Assembly (NCBI GenBank): GCA_003008705.1
Contig: PDUO01000050.1
Span: forward strand, 66,682 to 130,681
Source: Pezicula radicicola
Taxonomy: Eukaryota; Ascomycota; Leotiomycetes; Helotiales; Dermateaceae
Direction: 5' to 3'
DNA: 64,000 nt
Below are positions 1 to 11,432 of this stretch, piece by piece. The position numbers and the translations under genes are program-made. The first letter of the stretch is position 1. Each line of letters begins with the position of its first letter. The notes under the pieces are model-generated. The model was not told the DNA's origin. It made no database searches and saw only the letters and a list, made by a program, of their open reading frames with translations.

Positions 1-1345
1 AGTGACAGGAATCTCTAAATTTTGATAGAAATTTTCGATAGCAGGATTGAGAGTCTTAAAATGCAGGTTCGGAGGGATTTGCCTATTTGTGATAGCCAAG
101 GACGCCTTTATTAGGCCTGCTAGACCGGCAGCGCCTTCTAAATGTCCAACAACTGTCTTTATGGAGCCAACAAATAAGGGTCCGGATTCCGAAGAGTTGT
201 GGTCCGGGAAGAAGGACCTGCAAATTGCCTCAGCTTCTATGGGGTCTCCAGCTGGAGTTCCCGTCCCGTGGGCTTCCTTCAGGAATTTAGCATAAGGCCA
301 TCTGGGATATAAAATACAAGGGTCTCAATGTGACTTACAAAGTATTGGCAGCGATCCAAAGGATTCCTGCAGTCGAGACCAGCGAGTTTATATGTTTGAC
401 GAATGAGATCAGCTTGGGATGTGGCACTTGGCATCGTTATACCCTTTGTTCTTCCGTCCGAATTAACACCAGTCTGTTTAGGCACGGTTAAGCAATGTTC
501 TGAAGATAAAAAGGGCAATCAATGGAAGTCCGAAGTTATACCTCTCGAATGATGCACTCAATAACATCTCCGTCTTCCAAGGCATGTTTCAGAGTCTTTA
601 GAACAACAGCAGCGGTTCCTTCACCTCGAGCATATCCATCGGCCTTCGCATCCCACATTTGAGATCTCCCGGAAGGCGATAACATACTTAGTTTTGATTC
701 AGAAATATACATCTCCGGTCCGAAGATTAGGTTTGCACCAGCAGCTATAGCAACACGGCTCTGGCCACTACGCAGAGTAGCTACAGCATCGTGGACAGCA
801 ACGAGACTCGAGGAGCATGCTGTGTCAATAGTCATAGAAGGTCCTTTCCAATCAAAGAAATAGGAAATACGATTCGACATAATGCTACGCGCAGTCCCTG
901 TTGCAAGATACTTTGGGATGTCTTCTGTGTCTCGCATTAGGATGTCATAATAGTCTGCACACATCAGTCCCACGTAGACAGCCGTAGGTGTGCCTTGCAT
1001 CTCCTCTATCGACAAGCCTGCAGATTCCAAGGCCTCGTAGACTGTCTCTAAGAGGAGTCGTTGCTGGGGGTCCAAGGCCTCCGCTTCGCGGGGGTTGACG
1101 CTAAAGAACTGTGCATCGAAAGCACGTGGGTCTTCGTTGAGAAAATACGATTTTGTTGCGTTGGTGGCGCCATGGTGTTCTCCATTTGGGTGGAAGAAGG
1201 CTTTGACATTGAAGCGAGAGGAAGGTACCCTTTGTGTAAGGTCGTAAGGGTCGCGAAGAAGTTGCCAGAGCTTAGAGGGAGAGGATGCTGAGCCAGGGAA
1301 GCGACAGCTTGTGCCCACAATAGCTATAGGTTCATTTTGAGACAT
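1..1345 (-). CDS. Highly reducing polyketide synthase (or PKS-NRPS), N-terminal ketosynthase part, cut by window edge
   Basis: Only the beta-ketoacyl synthase (KS) region is in view; the gene runs off the left edge. It would condense malonyl units onto a growing polyketide. The protein starts [18 protein letters not shown]; an upstream ATG at 1375 is possible but the KS fold begins here. The KS catalytic Cys lies in DTACSSSL, the first His in [12 protein letters not shown] and the second in [10 protein letters not shown]. Two introns restore the frame: 474-541 (joins CIIRE to TGVNSDGR) and 277-338 (joins RCQYF to EAHGTGT). The N-terminal wording ([31 protein letters not shown]) fits the LovB/PKS-NRPS clade, whose members usually lack a working internal ER and use a trans-acting one. 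That agrees with the divergent LovC-like neighbour. Whether an NRPS module follows cannot be seen. Confidence 0.9.
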
Positions 1346-1720
1346 GATTCGCTGTTGAAGTGAAGGAGGATGCAAGGGATCGATGGTACGGGGTGAGTGG
1401 TCTTACTTGTTAGCCGGAGGAATGACAGCCTTTCATGAGATTGTCATTTCCTCCACTGCATATCTAACTAATGATACTCAACAACAAATGCCAATCCCCA
1501 TTGCGTTAAGAGAACTCCGCCGTTACGGATGCCGAACTGCCTCCGATATCTTCACCTAGAACAAATAGGTCATCAGTGTCGATGTTGAAGACTAGGAGAG
1601 AAAAAAAAAAGATCAACGACTTCCGCTATCATTGTCGTTATCACTCTGCCTCTACAACAGAAAGCGTTTTCAGTTATCAGCACAACAAAGCCCAACTACC
1701 ATATTCTGACTGTTCTCAAC
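1346..1720. promoter_or_regulatory. Shared divergent promoter region between PKS and trans-enoyl reductase
   Basis: The 375 bp between the two divergent start codons must hold the control sites of both genes, suggesting co-expression of a synthase and its partner reductase. No specific factor site is claimed. A pyrimidine/CA-rich stretch leads up to the ATG at 1721. Confidence 0.5.
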
Positions 1721-2878
1721 ATGCAAGCCGTTGTGTGTGATGGGCCGGGGAAACTCCGCTTGGCCACCGACATCTCTAAACCTGAAGTTGATGCCGGGAA
1801 GGTGCTAGTCCGAGTCGATGCTGTGGCACTAAACCACAGCGACTGGAAGATGGCCGACTTCTCAGCCAAACCCGGAGCAATCAGTGGATTTGACATGGCC
1901 GGAACGGTGGTGGAAACATTTGGTGGCAATTCCGGGCAGGAGAAGGTCCTTTCGGTTGGCGATACTGTACTGGGTGCTACAGGGATCCATGGGGGAGCCT
2001 TTGCGGAATATGTTCTGATGGATAGCGACTTCGTGGTAAAGGTGCCCCCAGGGATGTCCCAGGAAAATGCGGCTACCTTTGGAGTCGGTCTCGTTACCAC
2101 GGGATTAGCTCTCTACAGCAGCGAATTTCTGGGACTGGCATGGCCCAGTACTGCAACAGATGGTATTGCAGCGACGACGACAACAACAACAACCACTACG
2201 CTGCCTCCTGTTACACCACGTGGATGGGGCGGCGGATCGTCAAGCGACGACGAGGATGATGTGCAGGGCATCGGCAGCCACAAAACGCCGGTACTGGTGT
2301 ATGGGGCATCGTCTGCTACTGGCACCCTGGTACTTCAGCTCTTGCGCTCATCGGGCTACGAAGCCCTTGCCGTGTGTTCGCCGCGGAACTTTCGGCTTGT
2401 GCAATCTCGGGGCGCTGCCAAATGCTTCGACTACCATTCTTCGGCTTGCGCGGCCCAGATCAAGCAGTACACGAAAAACCGGCTGGCTTTGGTGCTGGAT
2501 TGCATCACGACGGCGTCGTCGATGAGACTTGGCTACGATGCTATGGGCGCTGCGGGTGGAAAATACGTCTCGCTGGATCCTTTCTCGGCGCGTGTACAGC
2601 GTACACGTCCCGACATCAAAGCCGCCTTCTGCTATGCGCTGACGGCTTTTGGCCTGCCCATCGAACTGGATGGAGCATTTGCACGGCCTGCAAAGTTGGA
2701 CGATCGCAGGCTGGTTGTGAAGTTCATGAAGACAGCTGAGACGCTGATTGCCCAAGGCCAGTTAGAACCCCACCCAGCAGCACTGCAACCGGGTGGCCTC
2801 GCGGGAATCATCGATGCTATTGATATGCTGCGCAAGGGAAAGGTATCGGGGCAGAAGTTAGTGTTCAAGGTAGCCTAG
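1721..2878 (+). CDS. Trans-acting enoyl reductase, LovC-like (zinc-less MDR family)
   Basis: A single uninterrupted frame of 385 residues. It belongs to the medium-chain dehydrogenase/reductase family and resembles the trans-enoyl reductases that work with HR-PKS lacking their own ER (LovC for LovB). It would reduce the enoyl chain on the partner ACP with NADPH. Supporting motifs are the GroES-like N-half (ALNHSDWKM, SGFDMAGTV), the nucleotide-binding loop VYGASSATGTLVLQLL, CSPRNF, LDCIT, GGKYVSLDPF and the C-terminal RKGKVSGQKLVFKV, all LovC-like. Oddity: between the two halves (about residues 146-185) there is a low-complexity insert with a run of nine Thr, a Gly/Ser stretch and an acidic DDEDD, coded partly by an ACA/ACG microsatellite. 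It is divergent to the PKS at 1-1345, its likely partner. Confidence 0.92.
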   Translation: MQAVVCDGPGKLRLATDISKPEVDAGKVLVRVDAVALNHSDWKMADFSAKPGAISGFDMAGTVVETFGGNSGQEKVLSVGDTVLGATGIHGGAFAEYVLMDSDFVVKVPPGMSQENAATFGVGLVTTGLALYSSEFLGLAWPSTATDGIAATTTTTTTTTLPPVTPRGWGGGSSSDDEDDVQGIGSHKTPVLVYGASSATGTLVLQLLRSSGYEALAVCSPRNFRLVQSRGAAKCFDYHSSACAAQIKQYTKNRLALVLDCITTASSMRLGYDAMGAAGGKYVSLDPFSARVQRTRPDIKAAFCYALTAFGLPIELDGAFARPAKLDDRRLVVKFMKTAETLIAQGQLEPHPAALQPGGLAGIIDAIDMLRKGKVSGQKLVFKVA

Positions 2879-3439
2879 TCATAGTTGTCCTCAGCTTGTA
2901 GTAGTGTCGAGAATAGTGAGATGTAACACGACAGAATATTATCCAAGTTGAAAGCTGATGAAGCAAATTGCGATAATTTACTCACCGCTCTGGAGGCAAT
3001 ATATCATTAGCCCTTGCTCTGTCTCCGTCCGCCCCGAAGCTTGGGGCTGCGCCATGATACACCGCCTTTTAAAGCGCGTGTTAATATGCCCTGTAGATCT
3101 CCCTATGATACACCTACAATATTATTTTGCCGGGCAGAAAATAGCCACCTCACTCGAAGCCTACCACCAATACTTGTGTACACCCATAGTTTCAGGGAAT
3201 CACGCCTGAGTTATCTAGGAGTGAAAGCCAGTTTTGTTAATTTTGGTACAGACCCTAGCTATCTCTACGAACTAGATAACTAACTTAATTTAGATAACTT
3301 GATTTCATACACTTGTTCAAATTAAGTCACTCTCACTGAACAGAGGTAGGTAGGTAGGTAAGATAATTTTATTTTTTGGATAAGCCTAGCGATTAACTTA
3401 TTTCCTCCGAGCAACGGACTTCTTTTATTCAAAGCTGGT
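2879..3439. other. Intergenic region between convergent genes
   Basis: About 560 bp between the 3' ends of the enoyl reductase and a P450. It holds a short (GTAG)n-like run near 3346-3360 and AT-rich sequence but no credible coding frame. Terminators for both genes should lie here; none can be pinpointed. Confidence 0.5.
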
Positions 3440-5329
3440 TTAACACAAGCGCTCTTTGAACATTAATACTTCGCCAGGATTAACCACCAGACTCATATCA
3501 CTCTTCAAATTCTGCGGTCTTTCCGTGCCCGAGGCTAGCTTAACATCATAACGCCTCAAGAATTCAATGAGGAAGGTCTTGATTTCGTTGCTGGCGAAGA
3601 ATCGACCTGGGCATGCATGTGTGCCGTGACCTGCATTAAAATTCAGTGAACATTTCAACAAAATCAAGAAGTTGTCAAGCAGTAAGAATCTCCAACGCCT
3701 TCCTGCGAGGATTTGGGTCAAGCTTACCGAAAGCCAGACTATCTTTGCCTGTCGTAACAAGCTGGAATTTGTTCTCTGAACCTCCTTTCTGTCGCAGTTT
3801 GACAAACCGTAAGCCATCAAACTCATCCGGATTCTCCCACAATAAGGCATCGGACGCCACAGATCCAGCAGCCATTCCGATGAAAGTTCCCTTGGGCAAT
3901 ACGGTGCCATCTGTAAGTTTTACGGTTGACATCATCTTCCGGTTCATTGTGACTTCAACATAATTTGGTTAGCAACGCGCATTTACATTATGGAGCGAGA
4001 TGGGAGATAAGACTGTGAGTTACCAAGATTTAAAGGATTCATTCTTTGACTCTCTTTAATAAAGGAATCCATCTTTCGCAATTTGGTAAGGACCTGCTTA
4101 GTGATCGTGTCGCCTGGTCGTAGAACGGAATCGAGCTCGGAGCGCAATTCGTTAAGATATTGCGGACGCGTAGCTAGGTCAAGAAGGACGTTGCCGAACT
4201 ATTGTCAAAGGAAGTTCAGTAAAGTATTCTTCGACTTATTGTGACAAAGTAGTAGTACAGACCAGTCCAGAGGTTGTGTGCAAAGCGGCGAACGCTACCT
4301 ATGTAAGTCTCAAGATCATTCAAGCTCACAGCACTTTACTCACCTATCAACTGCTCTTGTCAGCAAATGTACTGCTTTAGTACGAAAACACTTGGAGCAT
4401 TTGAACTTACAAGTTGACAACGGCCTTGGAAAACAGGGTCAGTTGCATGTTCCCCAGAATTATCAATCATCCATTGAATCATATCAACCGGCTTCTCAAA
4501 CCCCTCTTTGCGCATCTGCTCAAAACGCTTATCAAAGATAGGCCGCAAGAAGTTTGCCGCATCTTCATAGTGCTGTCTAATCTTCTTCAATTCTGGCGAG
4601 AATAGAGCAAAGATTGGTCTCCAGAGTGGGTGGCGCTCCCACATTGCTTTTCCTCCCAGGAATGTATCGCGAGTGTACGTGGTGGATAGTTTAATCCACT
4701 GCTCATCTCTGCATAGTGGTTCACCCACCATCACACGCCCACTAACTTTTGCGACCATTCTGAGGATTACAGGGTAGAATGCAATCTTTGTCCAGGACTT
4801 ACAACTTGGCCACTCTGCATCAAAGGCAAGCGCCACTTCAGGTTGCATCACTTCCAAAGACCGGGTGATGTTCTGTGTCAAGTCTACTCTCACACTGGTT
4901 GATACAGTCTCACCCTCGACCTGGTTGGCAAAGGCTGTATAATGTCCCCAATACCTATCTCGGAACTCCTCGAGGAAAGAGACCTTATCCTCCGGCAATG
5001 ACTTAATTTCGTCTAAGTACCGAATTGGCAGTATAATGGTTGGATGCGCAGCGGTGGGTAAGCTGAAAGGCTTTGTGGGGTACTATTTTGTTACAGCGTA
5101 AGCAAGTTTCCCTGTTTCGTGATTGAACAAACGCAATTAAGCTAAATACCTTTCGGTACCCCTCTGCTAAGGCAGCACGAAGATCGCTCACATCTCCAAC
5201 AACGGGAGCATCGATCTTCCATCTTCGAGCTTGGATAATTCGAATCAATTGATATAAGGCTAGAACGGCAAGCCCAGTCAAAGTAGCCGATGGATGCGCC
5301 TGCACCACAATCAAAATATCTGCTAACAT
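3440..5329 (-). CDS. Cytochrome P450 monooxygenase (HTTS-type, ent-kaurene-oxidase-like group)
   Basis: A haem-thiolate monooxygenase that probably oxidises the polyketide. Exons read from 5329: N-terminal membrane helix (LADILIVVQAHP...LAVLALYQLI), then after an intron PTKPFSLPTAAHPTIILP, the long middle exon, and the I-helix exon VAFAALHTTSGL. Next come an exon with NVLLDLATRPQYLNELRSEL and ESQR (the ExxR motif), then PDEFDGLRF, and the haem loop FGHGTHACPGRFFASNE with the Cys ligand, formed by splicing. Length is about 500 residues, normal for the family. The I-helix HTTS in place of AGxxT is typical of the fungal CYP68/ent-kaurene-oxidase-like group. The ATG at 5329 was chosen because it directly precedes the membrane anchor. 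It is divergent from the next P450 across about 310 bp. Six exons are inferred; the substrate is unknown. Confidence 0.88.
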
Positions 5330-5640
5330 CACTGTATAACAAAATAAACAGAATAGGCGAAACTGGAAATCACAACCGTACTTTGCAACGCTCGATTACA
5401 CTGCATTTTTTAAAGAGACCCTAAATGTTGAATGGCGTGAAGCTTGCCTGATCGCGTGTTCTGCACTCCGTACATTATGTCTCGGCACCCGAGAGACATA
5501 AAATTATATCTATACGATACGCTGCGGCACCCGAAATTTCATAAGTGCTTATGAAGCACGTAAGTATATGGGCAAAAATAATGATAACATCCTGAAGTTT
5601 TCAGACGGAAAAAAACCTGCATTTCCAATGAGAGAGAATC
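5330..5640. promoter_or_regulatory. Divergent promoter between two P450 genes
   Basis: About 310 bp separate the start codons of two head-to-head P450 genes, so their expression is probably coupled. It contains a short inverted pair around 5481-5495 (CTCGGC...). No specific operator is claimed. Confidence 0.4.
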
Positions 5641-7629
5641 ATGGCAGCATCAATCGCAGTGTTGGAATTATTATCGTGGCCGCAATGGATCGGGCTGCTA
5701 CTGGTATCGGTAAGTTTCCAATACCCGAAATAGCAGAATGAAGGTTACTGAAGTAGTGCTCACTTGCAGCTTTCTCTTTACCCAACCTGGACCGCTTTCT
5801 ACAACCTCTTTTTGCACCCTCTAAGCAAATTTCCTGGACCTAAGCTCGCAGCAGTTTCGCATATATGGTACGCCAAGCACTGGTATGTTATTCATTCTTT
5901 TCGCTTCAGAACCAAGACTTACAGATGATTGAGGATTGGCGGGTATTGGCCACATGTAATATCTAGGACACATGAGAAATATGGTGCGTTAATCTGAAAA
6001 AGGCTCATCACGTGTACAATTTAGCTTACTAGCGGTTTCTAGGTCCGATAATACGTATTGCGCCAGATGAGCTCGCCTTCAGCTCAGCTCAATCTTGGCG
6101 AGACATCTACGGGCATTCTGTGAAGGGAAAAAAGTACTTTCGTAAGACTGATTGGTATACGGGTGTTGGAGATATGCCTCCTTCTATTTCCACTGAGCCG
6201 GACCCAATCAAACACAGTGCTATGCGAAGAACATTAGCCAATGGGTTTAGTAATACGGTTTTGAATGGACAGGCTACCGTCATTAACAAGTATCTTGATA
6301 TGTTTGTCGCCCAAATCAAAAAGCATGACACAGGTGCCGGAATAAATGTGGAAGAATGGTTCAACTGGTAAGCAAGCCCCACTACTCATACAAACGTGAC
6401 ACGGTGGAGTAGTCTATTGGTTCAACCTATCGAGAAGTGCTAATCAGGATTTCAGGCTTACTTTTGACATTGTAAGACAATAAATGCCCTCTTTATATCC
6501 TCAAGTAATTTAATATGAGGCTTTCACAGATTGGAGACCTCACTTTTACAGAGCCTTTTGGAGCAGTTGAAAATGGTAGGCACTACTACAGATACATGGC
6601 ATATTCTAACTAATATGTTATTAGCCGAGCCACACTTCTGGATTACGTTGATTGTCAACGGCAACTTTATCCGTAGTCTCTTCCCAATATTCCAAAAGAT
6701 GCCATGGGTCAGGCTCTTCATCCGTTGGATTATCCCAAATATGGATGAGATACGAGAACAGCGAAGGGAACACGTCGCTTATACAAAGTCCAAAGCAATG
6801 AAACGAGTAGCGAGGACCGACATTCCCCAGAAGGATTTCTTCTCCTTTTTGCTAGAGAGGGAAGGGGCTGACAAATCAGAAATGTTCTTGACTGCCCAAG
6901 CACATACGTTGATCATCGCTGGCTCAGAAACGACAGCCGTGACGCTGACGGCCATAATATCATACCTGCTTCGATACCCTGACAAGATGAAGATTCTTAC
7001 CGACGAAATCCGTAGCGCGTTCACAGATCCTTCACAGATCAATGCCGAAGGAACCTTGCCGCTCAAGTACATGTTTGCTGTTCTAGAGGAGACACTGAGA
7101 ATCCTACCCCCTGTGCCATTTGGTTTGCCGAGATCAAGTCCCGGTGCTGTCATCGATGGCCACTATGTACCCGAGGGTACTATAGTCTCTACTTCACCAT
7201 ATACTGCCAGTCATGATCCACAATACTGGCATGATCCTGAAGGCTGGCACCCTGAGAGATGGCTTCCATCTGACCATCCACTTTATAATCCCGCATTCAG
7301 TGCAGACAATAAAGAGGCCAGTCGTCCATTCAGTACAGGACCTAGAGTGTAAGTTTGCCTTGAAAATTGAATGTAGGATAATGCTAATCAACCCTTCGTA
7401 GTTGCCTAGGTGTCAACCTAGCATATATCGAGCTGCGTATGACACTTGCACGTAAGTCACTTACAAAATTTCTCTCTTGGCGTCAAATTTTAATTTTTAC
7501 ATAGGGCTCCTTTGGGAGTTCAACATATCGCTACTTAGTAAACCGGTTGATTGGAACACGGAATTGATGTTCTTTCAATTTTGGAAGAAGGTAGAGACGA
7601 AGGTCCGCTTTACACCAGTGGAAAGATAA
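5641..7629 (+). CDS. Cytochrome P450 monooxygenase (isotrichodermin C-15 hydroxylase-like group)
   Basis: A second P450, built from many short exons. The ATG at 5641 opens a hydrophobic anchor (ASIAVLELLSWPQWIGLLLV). Later exons give LHPLSKFPGPKLAAVSHIWY, the short HVISRTHEKY, then PIIRIAPDELAFSSAQSWRDIYG, LTFDI/IGDLTFTEPFG across a tiny exon, and an intron near 6576-6624 leading to EPHFWITLIV. The oxygen-binding I-helix is AGSETTAVTLTA, ExxR is ETLR, PERW follows, and the haem loop is PFSTGPRV + CLGVNLAYIELR, split by an intron after 7349. The last exon ends FTPVER at 7629. The motif set matches the CYP65-like fungal group. It probably tailors the cluster product; the position attacked is unknown. 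Confidence 0.88.
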
Positions 7630-8041
7630 AACAAGGCATCCTTCTCACCTACCAATACCTTGTCACTATAGGCACTGTTCTTAGCAATCAATGTAAATTA
7701 GTTTATTAGAGAATAAGAAAAAGTTTAGATGGCAATCCTTGGCAAATATGCTTCTCTATAAATTTCACCCAAAGTGACCTTAGTCCACCATCTAGACACA
7801 TTATGTCTCTTAAGAGATAGATGTTGGTAAGGGAAAATTTTAGACATATTTTGTTAATTAGGGGAACAACTTTTGATCCTTTTTCAAATGTGAACGCAAT
7901 CGCAACATATATCGTGTAGTTCTAACATAGATAACTATAATAGATTTTGCTATTTGCTATAGAAAACAGCCTTTGCAAGTGGTACTTTAAAGCTACAGAT
8001 ATATTTGGGGAAATGCAAACCCCCTTTACAGGCATATGTAA
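7630..8041. other. Gene-free AT-rich spacer
   Basis: Downstream of the P450, AT-rich with no credible frame; it leads directly into the MITE at 8042. Confidence 0.5.
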
Positions 8042-8567
8042 GGCCTGTTTGGGTCAACTTTCTAGACGTCAGACGTCTTTTCCAGACCATATAACAACTG
8101 AAATTAACTTTCAGATTAGATAGAATATGAATCTAAAGGATATGAAATAGACATATATTAGTATGAAAATAGCAATTAGTGTTTGGTAGCTACTTATAGG
8201 GACTATAGCCTGTATTTATAGGGCATAGAATACTAAAAGAAAAATAAGAAGAAGAAAAAGAAAAGAACTACTATAGGGCATATAGCCTATAAATTTATGG
8301 AGTAAAGCCTACCTATACTTTAAAATAGTAAGGCGACTAAAAACTTTTTGACTTTAAAAGTAGCCTCGAGGATCCTGTAGGATTACTTTTACTTTAGATA
8401 CTTTTTAGTGGGAAAGAGTCAATTTATCTGAAAAGCATCTGAAGACATTAATCTGAGATTTTTCGTATGAAAATACTACTAAACACTCAAATCGAAAATG
8501 TAAGCCCATGCCTCTATATAATATAGTCTAAACGTCTGACATCTAAAAAGTCGAACCAAACAGGCCC
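8042..8567. mobile_element. PIF/Harbinger-like MITE with TAA target duplication
   Basis: A 526-bp non-coding element with imperfect terminal inverted repeats of about 45 bp. The left end is GGCCTGTTTGGGTCAACTTT, then TAGACGTCAGACGTCT. The right end, read on the minus strand, is GGGCCTGTTTGGTTCGACTT, then TTAGATGTCAGACGTTT. It is flanked by TAA at 8039-8041 and 8568-8570, matching the TWA duplication of PIF/Harbinger transposons. The interior is AT-rich, contains short purine runs (AAGAAGAAGAAA) and codes for no transposase, so it is non-autonomous. Family assignment rests on the duplication and the GGCCTGTTTGG end only. Confidence 0.7.
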
Positions 8568-9095
8568 TAAACCAAAAGTTGACCCACGTACAATCTATAC
8601 AAAAGATTTAACATGACAAATTTACACATTGCTTTACTCTTCTAGATTTAGATAACCTAGCTTTCGCTCCGCCTATTAGTAGCACAACATAAGATTAACT
8701 AAGTTTATATAGTACAGTACATTCATTAGGAGAGAATATCTATAGTCGATTTAAGAGGGTTTGTAACATAATAGGTTGCATCATCTTAGTAGCTTATTAA
8801 TTATTCTATTTACCCTCTGCCCCTTGAACTTAGAACGCTAAAGGCTTTTTAACAGGATATGCCTAATTAGGGAACGCTTATTGTCGCTTAGAGATAGGGG
8901 TAGCGAGGTGGTAGAAGTAATTAAGGGGCTACGCGAGACCTCTACTGTTATTAAAGACTCATGTAAAGATTAGTTATCTTCAAAAACACAAACTAACCTT
9001 ATGCAACCAATGAAGATATTTCCATTACATTGAGAGGTGTCCTGGTACTCCCGACATAATCTTCCGCCTGAGTTAATCCGAACAGTGTCGTCGCC
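8568..9095. other. Gene-free spacer between two mobile elements
   Basis: AT-rich; no coding frame or RNA gene is recognised. Confidence 0.4.
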
Positions 9096-9234
9096 TACGA
9101 AGGTGCCAGGGCTAAGTTATTGCACACCGCCTTCTTTTCGGCCCAGCAAAATGATGCTACAGGCGCTTGTCCAGTGCACGTTAGCGAACCCCTGCCAAAG
9201 CGGTGTGTAATAACTTAGCCCTGGCACCTTCGTA
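9096..9234. mobile_element. TA-flanked hairpin (foldback) element, 139 bp
   Basis: Almost perfect 36-bp inverted arms (TACGAAGGTGCCAGGGCTAA, then GTTATTGCACACCGC on the left; the same on the minus strand at the right with one mismatch) surround about 65 bp of spacer. Both ends are TA, as in Tc1/mariner-type insertions. It has no coding capacity. It lies about 560 bp upstream of the MFS transporter start. Its outer bases resemble those of the element at 49085. Confidence 0.7.
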
Positions 9235-9790
9235 TGCAGGAAACGCCGAATCGGGCACCGAGGCTCTGCTCCGACCAGTCACCATCCGACTATTCTAAAT
9301 GGTCTCCCTCTTCTGCTGCAATTATCAACCTTTGCCCAGCTTTATACTAATGAACTATTTAATCTCACCATCCTCAATTTCAAAAGGGCAATGGAGGTGA
9401 TTATCGCATGTTCCAATAACAAATAAACATTGGCAAACGGTTAAGTCTCCATCTACAGTACAGTAACACTTTCGGGGGCCGAAGTCAGAACATAGATGTA
9501 TTCAATGATTCCCCACCGAACCTGCCCACCGGTTTATCTCTCTTGACTAGGTTAGCCAAGATACTGGAGGTGGATCTGCCTCGGCTTTCCACATGTCCTG
9601 CAAAATGTTTTCTGCTTGCTCTAGTTCCTTTATGTGCATGCCAACGTGACTAGTCGTCTGAGTTTTCTAATGAGACCCTTCCTTGCCTGAATTAAAATAC
9701 ATTGAAACTTTCGTGATCATTAAGCATTGCTCCCATCAGCCCTTGATTCGACCTTTCCTAGTCCTATTCACTCTTGGCTTAAGTCTCAAA

Positions 9791-11432
9791 ATGGCTTCCA
9801 AAACAGCCAGCATCGCCGAAAGCCCAGTCTCAGAAAGCGATGCCGTTTCAAATCAAACATCGGAAGACCTTGTCAAAAAAATCGATCGACGAATTCTTCC
9901 ACTGATGTGCATCGTATACGGTCTCGCCCATGTCGACAAAATCGTTATGGGGTTTACCCTGTTATTTGGTTTCAAGCAAGACTTGGGAATTAGTGCGCAT
10001 CAGTACAGCTGGTGCTTAGCCATCTTTTTTCTCGGTTATCTTCTTGCAGCATGGCCAGCCAGTGTGCTATTACAGTATTTTGCAACCACGCGGGTAATTG
10101 CCATCAGTATACTTGCATGGGCTATTCTCCTGCTGGGCATGCTTGGCGTTCAGAACTTTAGTCAATTACTTGTCATTCGTCTCCTCTTGGGTATCTTTGA
10201 GGCTTCCATCACGCCAGGGCTCATTACCTATACCAGCAGATGGTATACCAGGAATGAACAGGTTTATCGAACTATGCTGTGGGGTGCAATGCAGACGGGC
10301 TTCTCTATCTTTGGCACCCTGGCTTCTTACGGCCTGCTTCGTATCGACAATACATCGTTGGAGCGTTGGAGATACCCATTTCTACTTCTAGGAGTCCTGA
10401 ATTTCTTCGCTGGGCTTGGATGGCTCTTCTTTATGCCTGAGTCCCCAGCAACAGCGACATTTCTAGACGAGAATGAACGCAAGAGAGCTACTGACCGTGT
10501 TACTGAAAATATGATGCGTGCGGAGAAAACTCCATGGAAAGCATATCAGATCTGGGAAGGAATTAAAGATGTTAAGATTTGGCTGCTGTTTATCTTCACA
10601 TTCTTGTCTCAGCTAGCCGGAAACGCTCTTGCTGCTTTCGCTTCGCCGATTCTTGCGTCGTTTGGCTTCGATCGCTATCAGACTCTGCTCATCACTATTC
10701 CTGCTTGGATAATCAGTCTTGTGACTGTTATTGTGAGTAACTGCCAGCTATTCCAACTTATGTACGCGCATTAATCAAGAGTAGACGTATGGATATCTCT
10801 CACAACGATTTCACAACGGACGGACTATTATCATGATGGCCGCAACGATTATTTCCGTTATAGCCTCTGCTCTTGAGTATGCGGATCTCGGTCCAACCCA
10901 AAAAGTGAAATGGGGAAAAGCCGTAGCCTTATGGTTTACTGGAGTTGCAGCAGTGGTTAGTTGAGGATTCTTAGTCAAATATCGCAATGCTAACTCTTTA
11001 CCAGCTCTGGCCAGTAGCTCTCACGGTTGTGGGCCAGAACATAGCAGGAGAAACGAAGAAAGGTCTTACAAGCACCTTAATCTTGGTGGCATATGCTACC
11101 TCAAACACTATAGCGCCGTTTATCTCTGGAAGCCAGGACTCTGCAGGATTTACCAGATTACTGGCAGTAGTAATGTCAAGCTGTATGTTATTTACTAACT
11201 GTCCACTCTTCTTTCAACAATTCTAAGACTTCGATTAACATTTTCTTGCCTTCCAGATGCATGTGCTTTTGCGGCAGCACTCCTCTTAAGACTGTATATG
11301 AGTTGGAAGAATTCCACTCGTGACGTGAAATATGGTCCTGCAGACGCAGAGGTGGCGAAGGCTGAAGGGATTAGAGATGGTTTGGAGGATAAGACTGATA
11401 GAGAAAACAAAGCTTTCAGATATCTGCTTTGA
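9791..11432 (+). CDS. MFS transporter, allantoate permease (DAL5/ACS)-like; probable cluster exporter
   Basis: A plasma-membrane major facilitator of about 490 residues with the usual two six-helix halves. The start is the ATG at 9791 (MASKTASIAESP); an upstream TTG-initiated frame is not used. KKIDRRILPLMCIVYGL...DK is the typical first helix of the anion:cation symporter group, followed by GYLLAAWPASVLLQYF and IRLLLGIFEASITPGL. Three introns are needed. One follows VTVI at about 10732-10785, leading to TYGYLSQRF. The next runs about 10955-11004, joining VAAV to LWPVALTVVGQNIAGE. The last runs about 11181-11256, leading to YACAFAAALLLRLYMS. The end is FRYLL at 11432. Its place inside the PKS cluster suggests export of the product or uptake of a precursor; the sequence alone cannot tell which. 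Confidence 0.85.

Noticed and set aside
9683..9790. N-terminal extension of the MFS transporter
   Set aside because: The extension begins at a TTG codon; the ATG at 9791 gives the normal N-terminus of the family.
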